From the NCBI RefSeq assembly GCF_042652185.1, contig NZ_JBHSIX010000002.1: DNA of 64,000 nucleotides. One strand, written 5' to 3'. The notes beneath the pieces are model-generated. The model saw only the letters and a program-made list of their open reading frames with translations, made no database searches and was not told where the DNA came from. The DNA comes from Actinacidiphila fildesensis (GTDB lineage Bacteria > Actinomycetota > Actinomycetes > Streptomycetales > Streptomycetaceae). Shown here in pieces: positions 50,966 through 58,849 of the stretch (positions within the stretch are counted from its first letter, which is position 1; the number at the start of each line of letters is the position of its first letter). The position numbers and the translations under genes are program-made.

Positions 50966-51640
50966 CTAGTTCTTCTCGAACCGGAACCCCACACCGCGCA
51001 CGGTGGAGATGTACCGGGGCGCGGTCGCGTCGTCGCCGAGCTTCTTGCGCAGCCAGGAGATGTGCATGTCGAGCGTCTTGGTCGACGACCACCATGTGGT
51101 GTCCCACACCTCGCGCATCAGCTGCTCGCGGGTGACGACCCGGCCCGCGTCGCGCACCAGGACCCGCAGGAGGTCGAACTCCTTCGCGGTGAGCTGCAGC
51201 TCGTCGTCGCCCATCCAGGCGCGGTGCGACTCGACGTCGATCCGCACTCCGTGGGTGGAGGGCTGCGGCGCGTCGGTGGTGCCGCGGCGCAGCAGCGCCC
51301 GGACCCGCGCCAGCAGTTCGGCGAGCCGGAACGGCTTGGTGACGTAGTCGTCGGCACCGGCGTCCAGGCCGACCACCGTGTCGACCTCGTCGGCACGGGC
51401 GGTGAGCACCAGCACCGGGAAGGTGTGTCCCTCGGTACGGATCCTGCGGCATACGTCGAGGCCGTCCATACCGGGCAGCCCCAGGTCGAGCACCACCAGA
51501 TCGACGGCGCCCAACAGGGCGGCTTCGAGCGCGGTGGGCCCGTCCTCACGCACTTCGACCTCGTAGCCCTCGCGGCGCAGGGCGCGCGCGAGCGGTTCCG
51601 AGATGGATGCGTCGTCCTCGGCAAGAAGTACGCGGGTCAT
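50966..51640 (-). CDS. OmpR/PhoB-family response regulator
   Basis: 224-residue response regulator. The start ATG 51640 gives MTRVLLAEDDASISEPLARAL, the canonical receiver opening. The phosphoacceptor is Asp52 in LVVLDLGLPGMDG; the conserved Thr (VLVLTARADEVD) and Lys (DYVTKPFRLAELLARV) are present. The C-terminal winged helix shows LTAKEFDLLRVLVRDAGRVV, TREQLMREVWD and DMHISWLRKKLGDD, ending in the usual ISTVRGVGFRFE. It is the first gene of a two-gene operon with the kinase and diverges from the POT transporter over 344 bp. Regulon unknown. Confidence 0.95.
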   Translation of the reverse strand: MTRVLLAEDDASISEPLARALRREGYEVEVREDGPTALEAALLGAVDLVVLDLGLPGMDGLDVCRRIRTEGHTFPVLVLTARADEVDTVVGLDAGADDYVTKPFRLAELLARVRALLRRGTTDAPQPSTHGVRIDVESHRAWMGDDELQLTAKEFDLLRVLVRDAGRVVTREQLMREVWDTTWWSSTKTLDMHISWLRKKLGDDATAPRYISTVRGVGFRFEKN

Positions 51641-51984
51641 GGGCTTGATGGTAGTCCGCGTGGGCAGGGGCCGAGGTAGCGGTGCCAAGAGCCCTGTGAG
51701 GTAGGTCTCAAGACGCCCTATACCACGTGTTGGGCTGCCATAAAGTAATGAATCGCCCGTAGCAGCACCCAGGGTCCTTCCGCGCACAACCTGCGCCGAA
51801 GGCCTCTTCTGTGACGGGGCTGGTACAAACCAGCAGTGAGTGATTGACCTGACGGCCGGGTCCGCAGCGCGCACCGCGCGGCGGGCGTGGATCCCGGCGC
51901 GCCCCCATAGCGCGTCGGTGCCGGCCACCCCCACCGGGCGCGCGGTCTGTTCCGTCGCGCGTCCCGAGCGAACAAGGATCGACC
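51641..51984. promoter_or_regulatory. Response regulator/POT divergent regulatory spacer
   Basis: 344-bp non-coding region. An AT-richer patch (51715-51760, with TATACC and CATAAAG) looks promoter-like. GCTGGT-ACAA-ACCAGC (51819-51834) is a perfect inverted repeat with a four-base centre, a candidate operator for either gene. Nothing else was recognised. Confidence 0.4.
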
Positions 51985-53514
51985 ATGGCGTCCAGCCTGA
52001 CGAAGGACGCCGCCCCGCAGGGGACCCCTGCTCCGGGCGGCAAGACCTTCTTCGGCCACCCCCGCGGCCTGGCCACTCTCTTCATGACCGAGATGTGGGA
52101 GCGGTTCAGCTTCTACGGCATGAAGGCCCTCCTCCCGCTCTATCTGATCGCCGGCGGCCCCGGCGCCGAGAAGGGCTCCCAGGGCGGCGGCCTCGCGATG
52201 ACGGCGGCCACGGCCGTGGCCATCTACTCCATCTACATGGCGATGGTGTACCTGCTCGCCATGCCCGGCGGCTGGTTCGGCGACCGGGTCTGGGGGCCGC
52301 GCAAGACGGTCGCCATCGCGGCGGGCATCATCATGGCCGGCCACCTGACGCTCGCCGTCCCCGGCCAGGCGATGTTCTTCGTCGGCCTGGCACTGGTCGC
52401 GCTCGGTTCCGGCCTGCTCAAGGCGAACATCTCGACGATGGTCGGCCACCTCTACGACGGGCCGAACGACCCGCGTCGTGACGGCGGCTTCACCGTCTTC
52501 TACATGGGCATCAACATCGGTGCCTTCGCCGCCCCGCTCATCATCGGCACCGTCGGCCAGAACTACAGCTGGCACCTGGGCTTCGCCCTCGCCGCCGTCG
52601 GTATGGCCCTCGGCCTGGTCCAGTTCCTGCTCGGCACCCGCCACCTGAGCGAGCGCAGCAGCGTCGTCCCGAAGCCGCTGTCGGTCGAGGAGCGCAACAC
52701 CACCCTGCGCAAGGGCCTGCTGTGGCTGATCGCCGCCTCGGTCTTCTACGGTGTGGTCGTTCTCACCGGGCACTACACGCTCAACTGGGCGCTGGTGCCG
52801 ATCACGGTGATCGGCCTGGTCATCCCGGTCGGCGTCCTGGTCCGGATAAAGAAGGACAAGGAGCTGTCGGCCGCCGAGCAGTCCAAGATGAGCGGCTACA
52901 TCTGGTTCTTCGTCGCCGCCGCCGTGTTCTGGATGATCTACGACCAGGGCGGATCGACGATGTCGATCTTCGGCGAGACGAAGACGCAGGGCTCGATGTT
53001 CGGGATCGACTTCCCGTCCTCGTGGTTCCAGTCCGTGAACCCGCTGTTCGTGATGGCGCTGGCCCCGGTCATCGCCTGGGGCTGGATCTGGCTGTCGAAG
53101 AAGAACCGCGAACCGAGCACCACGGTGAAGTTCGCCATGGGCCTGTTCCTGATCGGGGCCTCGTTCGTCGTCTTCGTCGTCCCGATGGGCCTGGCCTCGG
53201 ACGGTACGAAGGTCAGCCCGATGTGGCTCGTCACGATCTACATGATCCAGACCATCGGTGAGCTCTGTCTCTCGCCGGTCGGCCTCTCGGTCACCACGAA
53301 GATGGCCCCCGCCAAGTACGGCAGCCAGATGATGGGTGTCTGGTTCCTCGCGGTCACCGCGGGCGACTGCACCACCAGCCTGCTGTCCATCGCGGGTGTG
53401 GATCTGAACGGCTCCGGCATGGTGGGCCTCGAAGCGGCCCTCGCCATCCTCGCCGGCTTCGCCGTGTGGATGTACCGCAAGAAGGTCGTCGCGTTGATGG
53501 GTGACGTCCGCTGA
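51985..53514 (+). CDS. POT family proton-coupled peptide transporter
   Basis: Proton-dependent oligopeptide symporter (PTR2/POT, MFS fold) of 509 residues that imports di- and tripeptides. Family motifs are EMWERFSFYGMKALLPLYL in TM1 (the ExxERFxYYG proton site), GGWFGDRVWGPRKTV and GGFTVFYMGINIGAFAAPLI (the POT signature). About 12 to 14 hydrophobic helices are seen, the last one ending WMYRKKVVALMGDVR. The ATG at 51985 has AAGGAT upstream. It diverges from the two-component operon, so peptide uptake could be under its control. A strong stem follows the gene. Confidence 0.94.
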   Translation: MASSLTKDAAPQGTPAPGGKTFFGHPRGLATLFMTEMWERFSFYGMKALLPLYLIAGGPGAEKGSQGGGLAMTAATAVAIYSIYMAMVYLLAMPGGWFGDRVWGPRKTVAIAAGIIMAGHLTLAVPGQAMFFVGLALVALGSGLLKANISTMVGHLYDGPNDPRRDGGFTVFYMGINIGAFAAPLIIGTVGQNYSWHLGFALAAVGMALGLVQFLLGTRHLSERSSVVPKPLSVEERNTTLRKGLLWLIAASVFYGVVVLTGHYTLNWALVPITVIGLVIPVGVLVRIKKDKELSAAEQSKMSGYIWFFVAAAVFWMIYDQGGSTMSIFGETKTQGSMFGIDFPSSWFQSVNPLFVMALAPVIAWGWIWLSKKNREPSTTVKFAMGLFLIGASFVVFVVPMGLASDGTKVSPMWLVTIYMIQTIGELCLSPVGLSVTTKMAPAKYGSQMMGVWFLAVTAGDCTTSLLSIAGVDLNGSGMVGLEAALAILAGFAVWMYRKKVVALMGDVR

Positions 53515-53534
53515 CGTCCCTTCCCGTGCACGCG

Positions 53535-53576
53535 TGACGAAGCCCCGGTGACCGTACGGTCGCCGGGGCTTCGTCA
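53535..53576. terminator. Bidirectional terminator after POT gene
   Basis: 42-bp near-perfect palindrome, 21-bp arms starting TGACGAAGCCCCGG with a single G-U-type mismatch, between the convergent POT transporter and LAQTG surface-protein genes. Confidence 0.85.
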
Positions 53577-53594
53577 TGGGGTCAGGTGGTGCGG

Positions 53595-54992
53595 TCAGTG
53601 GCGCAGCCTGCGCCACGGGGTGAACGTGAAGACGGCGCCGCCGAGGAGCAGGACGGTGCCCGCGACGAGTCCGAGGGCGCGCAGCGAGCCGTTGTTGTCG
53701 GCGCCGGTCTGGGCGAGACCGCCGCTGGTGGTGGTCGCGCTGTTGGCGGCGCTGCCGTTGGTACCGCCGGTGCCGCTGCCCTTCTCCTTGATGTCGAGGG
53801 TCAGCGAGGCGTCGACGGCCTTCGTCGGCGTGCAGGTCGCGACGGGAGTGCCGCCCTGCGCGAGCTGGACGGCCAGGGCGCCCGGGTGCAGCGTGACCTG
53901 CCCGGTCCTGCCCGGCGAGTAGACGCCGGTGAGGGGATCGAGGGTGACCGGGTCGTTCTGGGCGAACGCCTTGGTGTTGGGCGGCGCCTTGACCTGGACC
54001 GTGCCGCTGTCCGCGCCCGCCACCTTGACGGCCATGGTCGCGGTGATGAAGCCCTTGGGGAGCGGCGCGGGGGTCTTCATGACCGAACCGATGAACCGCA
54101 CGGAGAGGTTGTAACCCGCGCTGCTCTTGGTGGCGTCGATGGCCACCTGGCCGGTCGGCTTGCCGAACGACCCGCAGTCGAAGGTCACGGAGACCGGTGT
54201 GCCCTTGTGCACGGTGCCGTTGGGCTCACCACCGCCTTCCGGCGGACCACCGGACGTCGTACCGCCGGCGGTCGTACCACCGGTGGTGGTGCCTCCAGTG
54301 GTGCCGCCCGAGGTGGTGCCTCCAGTGGTGCCGCCGGACGTGGTCGTGCTACCCGTGGTGCCCGAAGTGGTCGTGCCACCGGATGTCGTGCCGCCCGACG
54401 TCGTACCGCCGGACGTCGTCGTGCCGCCGCCCGTCACCTTGATCGTGACCGCGACCGGAACGGTGCCGGTCGGCGCGCAGGCGGTGTCGGTCGACATGAT
54501 GTAGTTCGCGTTGATGTTGTACGCGCCGGGCGAGAGCGTGACGTCACCGGCGGCGGTCAGCTTCAGCTTGCCCTTCATGTCGGACAGCACCATGGGGCTG
54601 TTCTTCGGGATCGCCGGATTGGTCCGGGTCCCTGCGACGTCCAGCGACCCGGTCTGCGCGCCGCCGATCGTGACCTTGCCGGTGGGCAGCACCGAGTTGG
54701 CGGGCAGATCCGCGACACCCGGGTTCTGCGACGCGGCCTGCACCGTCTTCCACGTCACGTCGATCGTGTCGCCGACCTTGGCGGTCGCCGGCGCGGTGAT
54801 GTCCGCCTTGGTCGTCCCGTTGATGTCGGGCAGGTTGGCGATCTTCGGCGGTATGCACTTGGTCGCGAAAGAGGACTCGGCGGCCTGCGCGGGTGCCGCG
54901 ATCAGCAGCACCGAGCCGCCGCCGAGCATGAGCGCGACACCGACCGCGGTGGCGGCCCTGCTCCTCCGCGGTCGCGATAGTCGATTCGTCAC
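53595..54992 (-). CDS. Sortase-anchored surface protein, LAQTG, two-module
   Basis: Predicted wall-anchored protein of 465 residues; GTG start 54992 with AAGGGAA upstream, overlapping the previous stop by four bases (GTGA). Parts in order: a signal peptide (1-37); an N-module with TKCIPPKIANLPDINGTTK (about 42-185) homologous to the N-module of the WxL protein; a Thr/Ser/Gly repeat linker (TSGGT units, about 187-250); a C-module (VTFDCGSFGKPTGQVAIDAT, about 262-420) homologous to the LPQTG protein; and the sorting signal GGLAQTGADNNG, a hydrophobic helix and WRRLRH. LAxTG is the motif used by class E sortases of actinomycetes. Ligand or role unknown; last gene of the operon. Confidence 0.85.
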   Translation of the reverse strand: MTNRLSRPRRSRAATAVGVALMLGGGSVLLIAAPAQAAESSFATKCIPPKIANLPDINGTTKADITAPATAKVGDTIDVTWKTVQAASQNPGVADLPANSVLPTGKVTIGGAQTGSLDVAGTRTNPAIPKNSPMVLSDMKGKLKLTAAGDVTLSPGAYNINANYIMSTDTACAPTGTVPVAVTIKVTGGGTTTSGGTTSGGTTSGGTTTSGTTGSTTTSGGTTGGTTSGGTTGGTTTGGTTAGGTTSGGPPEGGGEPNGTVHKGTPVSVTFDCGSFGKPTGQVAIDATKSSAGYNLSVRFIGSVMKTPAPLPKGFITATMAVKVAGADSGTVQVKAPPNTKAFAQNDPVTLDPLTGVYSPGRTGQVTLHPGALAVQLAQGGTPVATCTPTKAVDASLTLDIKEKGSGTGGTNGSAANSATTTSGGLAQTGADNNGSLRALGLVAGTVLLLGGAVFTFTPWRRLRH

Positions 54993-56188
54993 GTGCTTCC
55001 CTTCGAAGATGGACGTTCGGTACTCGGTGCGGAAGTCGGTGGGGGCTGCCGCCCGTCGGCCGGGGGCGGCGCCGGCAGGGTGCCCTGGCTGAACCAGGGC
55101 AGCGTGCCCGTGTCGTCCGGGGCCTGGGAGCCCGGCGGGCGCACGCCGTTGGGCGCCGGCTTGGCCGGCTGGGACGGCGCGGAACGGCGGGGCGGCGGCA
55201 GGTGGAGCAGCGCGGCGGGCCGCCAAGGGGCCTTACGGCGGCGGCCGGAGGCGTAGATCGTGCCGGGCAGCCGCGGCCGTGCCTTGTCCACGACGGCCAT
55301 CCCGATCCGGAAGACCGCGGCCGGCACGACGACGCAGAGCAGGATCCAGAAGAGCGTGACGCCCCAGGGCCGGCCGACGTCCCACGGCTCGGTGACGAGC
55401 ACCTTGTCGCCGTACTTGAGCTGTACCCGGTAGTCGCCGTGCGCCCCCGAGGTCAGCTCGACGGGCAGCTTGATCTGCTGTTTCATCCCCGGCGCCACGC
55501 TGCCGCTCCACTGCTGCTCCTCCCACTGCGGGGCGAAGACACCGTGCGAGACCCCGACCTGGAACACCGGGTTCTTCACCGGTCCCGAGCCGAGATTGCC
55601 GACGGTGAAGACCAGTTGGCGCTGCGGCGGGGAGCCGAACCAGGTGAGCAGTCCGCCGCCGCCCTGCAGCCTGGCGGTGAGCACCGCGAGCCGCCCGGCA
55701 CCGGACGTCTGCGGCAGCTCGGCGACCGGATGCCCGGTGACGACGAACGGCGCGTCGACGGTGACGGAGTCGCCCATCACCGTCGCGACGTGCACGACGC
55801 AGGGGCAGGGCTTGGGCGGTGCGGCGGCTGGCAGCTTCTGGGTGAAGCCGCCCTTGGCGTCGGTGGTGACCGCGCGGCCGGACTCGTTGGAGCAGGAGTT
55901 GGTGCCGCCGATCGCGTTCTGCCCGCAGACCAGGAGGGTGAGCAGCGTGGTCGGCTTCCAGCCCCGGCCGGTGACGGTGATCTCCGTACCGGGCTTGGCC
56001 TGCTGCGGCGAGAGCGCCACCGCGGGTTTCTCGTCGGCGGCGGGCGCCTGGACCGCCGCCGGGTTGCGGACCGCCAATGGGGCCGCCGCGTCCGACGGCT
56101 GCGCGGTGAGTGCGGACAGCACGAGCAGCGCCGCGGCGAGCACGGCGGCCGCCGTCGCCCGGAGTAGTTCCCTGTGCATCGTGCTCAC
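54989..56188 (-). CDS. Exported neocarzinostatin-like domain membrane protein
   Basis: 399-residue type I membrane protein. GTG 56188 overlaps the upstream DUF916 stop (GTGA); ATG 56179 is an alternative. After a signal peptide (about 1-35) comes a beta-sandwich module resembling the neocarzinostatin apoprotein fold (ALSPQQAKPGTEITVTGRGW, TDAKGGFTQKLPAAA, with cysteines in LLVCG and PKPCPCVVHVAT). A second beta-domain follows (VFTVGNLGSGPVKNPVFQVG), then one TM helix (VTLFWILLCVVVPAAVF, about 280-300) and a Pro-rich cytoplasmic tail of about 90 residues. The fold call is by resemblance only. Its own stop overlaps the LAQTG gene start, so three genes are coupled. Confidence 0.75.
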   Translation of the reverse strand: MSTMHRELLRATAAAVLAAALLVLSALTAQPSDAAAPLAVRNPAAVQAPAADEKPAVALSPQQAKPGTEITVTGRGWKPTTLLTLLVCGQNAIGGTNSCSNESGRAVTTDAKGGFTQKLPAAAPPKPCPCVVHVATVMGDSVTVDAPFVVTGHPVAELPQTSGAGRLAVLTARLQGGGGLLTWFGSPPQRQLVFTVGNLGSGPVKNPVFQVGVSHGVFAPQWEEQQWSGSVAPGMKQQIKLPVELTSGAHGDYRVQLKYGDKVLVTEPWDVGRPWGVTLFWILLCVVVPAAVFRIGMAVVDKARPRLPGTIYASGRRRKAPWRPAALLHLPPPRRSAPSQPAKPAPNGVRPPGSQAPDDTGTLPWFSQGTLPAPPPADGRQPPPTSAPSTERPSSKGST

Positions 56189-57264
56189 GCCTGTCCGCCC
56201 CTGCTTCCCACGCTCGTCACGCCGACCGCTGTCCCTGCCGTCCCCGCATCGGGATCGGGGTCCTCCTCCACCGGCCGCGGCGGACGGTTCCTGCGGCGCC
56301 TGACGACGAACCAGGCGGCCAGCAGCGCCAGTCCGGCGAGCAGTACCCCGGCGGCGAGCCAGGGGACGGCGAAGAACGAGACGCCGGCCGTCTCGTTGAG
56401 TTCGCCCCGGTCGGTGGTGACGGTGAGTTTCACGCTCACCCGGTCGAACTGCGGCGACCCGGCCCACTTCTCGGCCAGTTCGACCTGCTGTCCCGGCAGG
56501 AGTTCCAGCGGCAGCCCCTTGGCCCGCCGGTCCAGCAGGGTGTTGCCGAACAGCCCGGTGGCCTTGACCCGCAGGCGCGGCAGCAGCGAGACGTTGCCCC
56601 GGTTGACCAGGGTGTAGTGGATGGTGGCGTTGCTCCTGCCGGTGCCGGGCAGCCAGGGCTGGCCGTGGTCGACCCGGACGTTCTCCACGGAGAGCGCGGG
56701 GAGGCTGGGGCCGCTCACCCGGAGGTAGATCCGGGCGCCGACGGCCCGCCGGACGCCGACCGCGACGCTCCCCTTGCTCTTGTCGGTCTCGGTGTTGAGG
56801 GCGACGATCGCGCCGGGGTGGTCGCCGGGGGTGGCGGTGTCGGGGATGGTGAGGGTGAACGGGATGTCGGCGCGGGTCCTGGGCGGGACGGTGAGGCTGC
56901 CCTGGGCGAGCTTCACCCAGGTGCCGATGTCCTTGTTGGTCTCCTCGGGGCCGCGCACGGCGAAGCCGCCGTCGCGCGGGGTGTTGTACGCGTCGGCGCC
57001 GTAGATCCTGAACTGCATCGGCGCGTCGGAGAGGTTGGAGACCGAGACCTTGTCCTTGACGGTGGTCCCCGGTCCCGCCTCCAGGGTGAAGAACTGTCGT
57101 TCCTGGCTGGTACTCGTCTTGTCCTTGGCCCCGCCCGCCGGGGCGGGGAAGACCGACCAGCGCCCGTTGTCCGCGGCGCCGGCCGGTCCTGCCGCGGGAC
57201 CGAGACCGATGCCGAGCAACGCGGCGACCGTCAGCAGCACTGCGCACGCCTTGGCCCTCGACAT
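56185..57264 (-). CDS. DUF916 (WxL-associated peptidoglycan-binding) membrane protein
   Basis: 359-residue membrane-anchored protein. ATG 57264 is preferred over 57273 since GAGGGAG lies nine bases upstream. It has a signal peptide (about 1-33), then a DUF916-type domain (GRWSVFPAPAG, FFTLEAGPGTTVKDKVSVSNLSD, FTLTIPDTATPGDHPGAIVALN) and further beta-rich sequence resembling the DUF3324 position (LSVENVRVDHGQPWLPGTG, SNATIHYTLVNRGN). One TM helix (about 295-318) and an Arg/Asp-rich tail end the protein. In Firmicutes such proteins bind peptidoglycan and hold WxL proteins. A TGAC-N5-GTCA palindrome lies 29 nt before the start. It opens a coupled three-gene operon. Confidence 0.83.
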   Translation of the reverse strand: MSRAKACAVLLTVAALLGIGLGPAAGPAGAADNGRWSVFPAPAGGAKDKTSTSQERQFFTLEAGPGTTVKDKVSVSNLSDAPMQFRIYGADAYNTPRDGGFAVRGPEETNKDIGTWVKLAQGSLTVPPRTRADIPFTLTIPDTATPGDHPGAIVALNTETDKSKGSVAVGVRRAVGARIYLRVSGPSLPALSVENVRVDHGQPWLPGTGRSNATIHYTLVNRGNVSLLPRLRVKATGLFGNTLLDRRAKGLPLELLPGQQVELAEKWAGSPQFDRVSVKLTVTTDRGELNETAGVSFFAVPWLAAGVLLAGLALLAAWFVVRRRRNRPPRPVEEDPDPDAGTAGTAVGVTSVGSRGGQA

Positions 57265-57293
57265 GTCTGGCATCTCCCTCGGTCCGAGTTAAC

Positions 57294-57306
57294 TGACTGT
57301 GCGTCA
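57294..57306 (-). promoter_or_regulatory. TGAC-N5-GTCA palindrome upstream of DUF916 gene
   Basis: On the coding strand TGACGCACAGTCA, exactly 29 nt before the DUF916 start codon and overlapping the stop codon of the WxL gene. It is followed by GTTAACT, as the copy at 59581-59593 is followed by GTAACTT. Confidence 0.6.
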
Positions 57307-58638
57307 GGTCAGGGTCAGGGTCAAGACTCCGGAATAGGTTCCTGGGCCGGAGTAGGCCGGGACGTTCAGCGACAGGCCCGCGTCGGCGGTGAACTCACCA
57401 CCGGTCACGGTGCCGTTGGACGTGGTGGCCAGCGTGGCGCCGGCCGTGCCCACGGCGCCGGGCGAACCCGCCGCGCAGACACTGAGGCTGCCCGCCTTCG
57501 CGGTGCAGGACGGGGTCCAGCTGAGCTTGTCGGCACCGATGACGGCGCCTCCCGGGCCCTTGAAGTCGGTGACCGCACCGGTCAGGGACCAGCCCGCGGC
57601 GCCGCCGCGGAAGTCCTTGACGGTGACCGTCTGCAGTGCGCCGGTCGAAGCGCCGCCGTCGCCGAAGTTCACCGGGGTCATCTCCACGGTGTCGCCGGCC
57701 TGGGTCATGGAGAGCGTCCCGGCGGTGACCGAGGCGTTCAGCTTCTGGCTCCCCGGCGGGATCGGCGTGTTGTCGTTGACCTTGTACGCGACCGGGCCCG
57801 CGGCGGTCGCCGGGTCGTAGCTCGCGCCCTCGAAGGCCACGATGCCGGTGGTCGCGAGGTCGTTGACGACGAGCGAGGCGGTGAAGCCGCCCTGCGCGTC
57901 GGCGGTCGCGGAGGCCATGTCCGCGGTCGGGTTGGACCCGGCGATGGCCAGGACCGTGACGGTCGCGCCCGCGGTGAAGTGGCCGCCGGTGACGGCGACC
58001 GCGGTGCCCGGGTCGCCCTGGGACGAGCCCAGCGCCAGGGTGCGCGGGTTGGGGGTGGTCGCCGGGCTCGCGGTGACGGTCTCGGAGACCGGCGCGGGGC
58101 CGTTGGTGACCGTGCAGACGGTGTCCAGCTCCAGGATGTAGCTGGTGTGGATGGTGTAGTCACCGGGCGACAGGGTGATGGCGCCGGGAGCGGTGACCAC
58201 GAAGGTGCCGGTCATGACCAGCGGCGGGAAGGAGCCCTTGCCCGGGATCGGCGGGTTGCTCTTGGGGCCGGTCACGGCGACGGCGCCGGTCTGGACACCG
58301 CCGAGCACGACGCTGGCGCGGGGCGTGACGACATCGGCGGGCAGCGCGATGTCGGTCGGGTTGCTCGCGGCCGCCTTGGTGAGGGTGTAGGTGACGGTGA
58401 CCGTGTCACCGACCTTCGGGTTCGCGGGCGCGACCGACACGGTCGCGTTGGACACGCCGTCGATGGGCGGCAGCCCGGCCACGGCGGGCGGAATGCAGTG
58501 CGTCTGGAAGTCCACGGCCGTCGCCGCCTGGGCGGGCGCCGCGAGCACCGCGCCGCCCCCCACCATGAGTGCGGCGGCCCCGAGCACGGCGGCCAGTCTC
58601 CGTCCGCGCATGACGGATCTTCGCGCGTGAGCGATCAT
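57304..58638 (-). CDS. WxL-motif secreted protein with CIPP N-module
   Basis: Predicted secreted wall-associated protein of 444 residues; ATG 58638 with AAGGGG before it. Signal peptide about 1-38. An N-module (about 41-190) starts FQTHCIPPAVAGLPPIDGVS and is homologous to the N-module of the LAQTG protein. A middle domain (GDPGTAVAVTGGHFTAGATV, about 210-290) resembles the neocarzinostatin-like module of the membrane protein. The C-terminal part resembles a WxL domain: GGAAGWSLTGAVTDF with W350-S-L, and a closing GTYSGVLTLTLT where Firmicutes have LTWTL. WxL domains bind peptidoglycan non-covalently. There is no anchor motif. Confidence 0.78.
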   Translation of the reverse strand: MIAHARRSVMRGRRLAAVLGAAALMVGGGAVLAAPAQAATAVDFQTHCIPPAVAGLPPIDGVSNATVSVAPANPKVGDTVTVTYTLTKAAASNPTDIALPADVVTPRASVVLGGVQTGAVAVTGPKSNPPIPGKGSFPPLVMTGTFVVTAPGAITLSPGDYTIHTSYILELDTVCTVTNGPAPVSETVTASPATTPNPRTLALGSSQGDPGTAVAVTGGHFTAGATVTVLAIAGSNPTADMASATADAQGGFTASLVVNDLATTGIVAFEGASYDPATAAGPVAYKVNDNTPIPPGSQKLNASVTAGTLSMTQAGDTVEMTPVNFGDGGASTGALQTVTVKDFRGGAAGWSLTGAVTDFKGPGGAVIGADKLSWTPSCTAKAGSLSVCAAGSPGAVGTAGATLATTSNGTVTGGEFTADAGLSLNVPAYSGPGTYSGVLTLTLT

Positions 58639-58747
58639 CTTGTCCCCTTGATCACGGTCCGGGCGCAGCGTCCCTTTTCCTCTGCGCCGACGCTGGACAT
58701 TGAGACGGGACGGCCGAAAGAAGTCAATGGAGCCGGACGACCAGATT

Positions 58748-58760
58748 TGACTGCCCGTCA
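58748..58760 (-). promoter_or_regulatory. TGAC-N5-GTCA palindrome upstream of WxL gene
   Basis: On the coding strand TGACGGGCAGTCA, 109 nt before the WxL gene start, in the spacer after the LPQTG gene terminator. It matches the other two copies in sequence and orientation-independent symmetry. Confidence 0.55.
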
Positions 58761-58806
58761 GATACAACGTCCTTACTGGTCAGGGCAGTTGCGACAGCGG
58801 ACATGC

Positions 58807-58848
58807 CGGGCCGCGGCACCGACGCCCGAGTCGGTGCCACGGGCCCGG
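58807..58848 (-). terminator. Terminator of LPQTG gene
   Basis: Hairpin with arms CCGGGCC and GGCACCGAC paired to GTCGGTGCC and GGGCCCGG, one bulge, six-base loop, immediately after the LPQTG gene stop codon in the minus direction. Confidence 0.75.
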
Positions 58849-58849
58849 A

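Noticed and set aside
54233..54432. CRISPR-like or tandem DNA repeat
   Set aside because: The repetitive DNA encodes the Thr/Ser/Gly linker of the LAQTG protein in frame; no constant-spacer structure is present.
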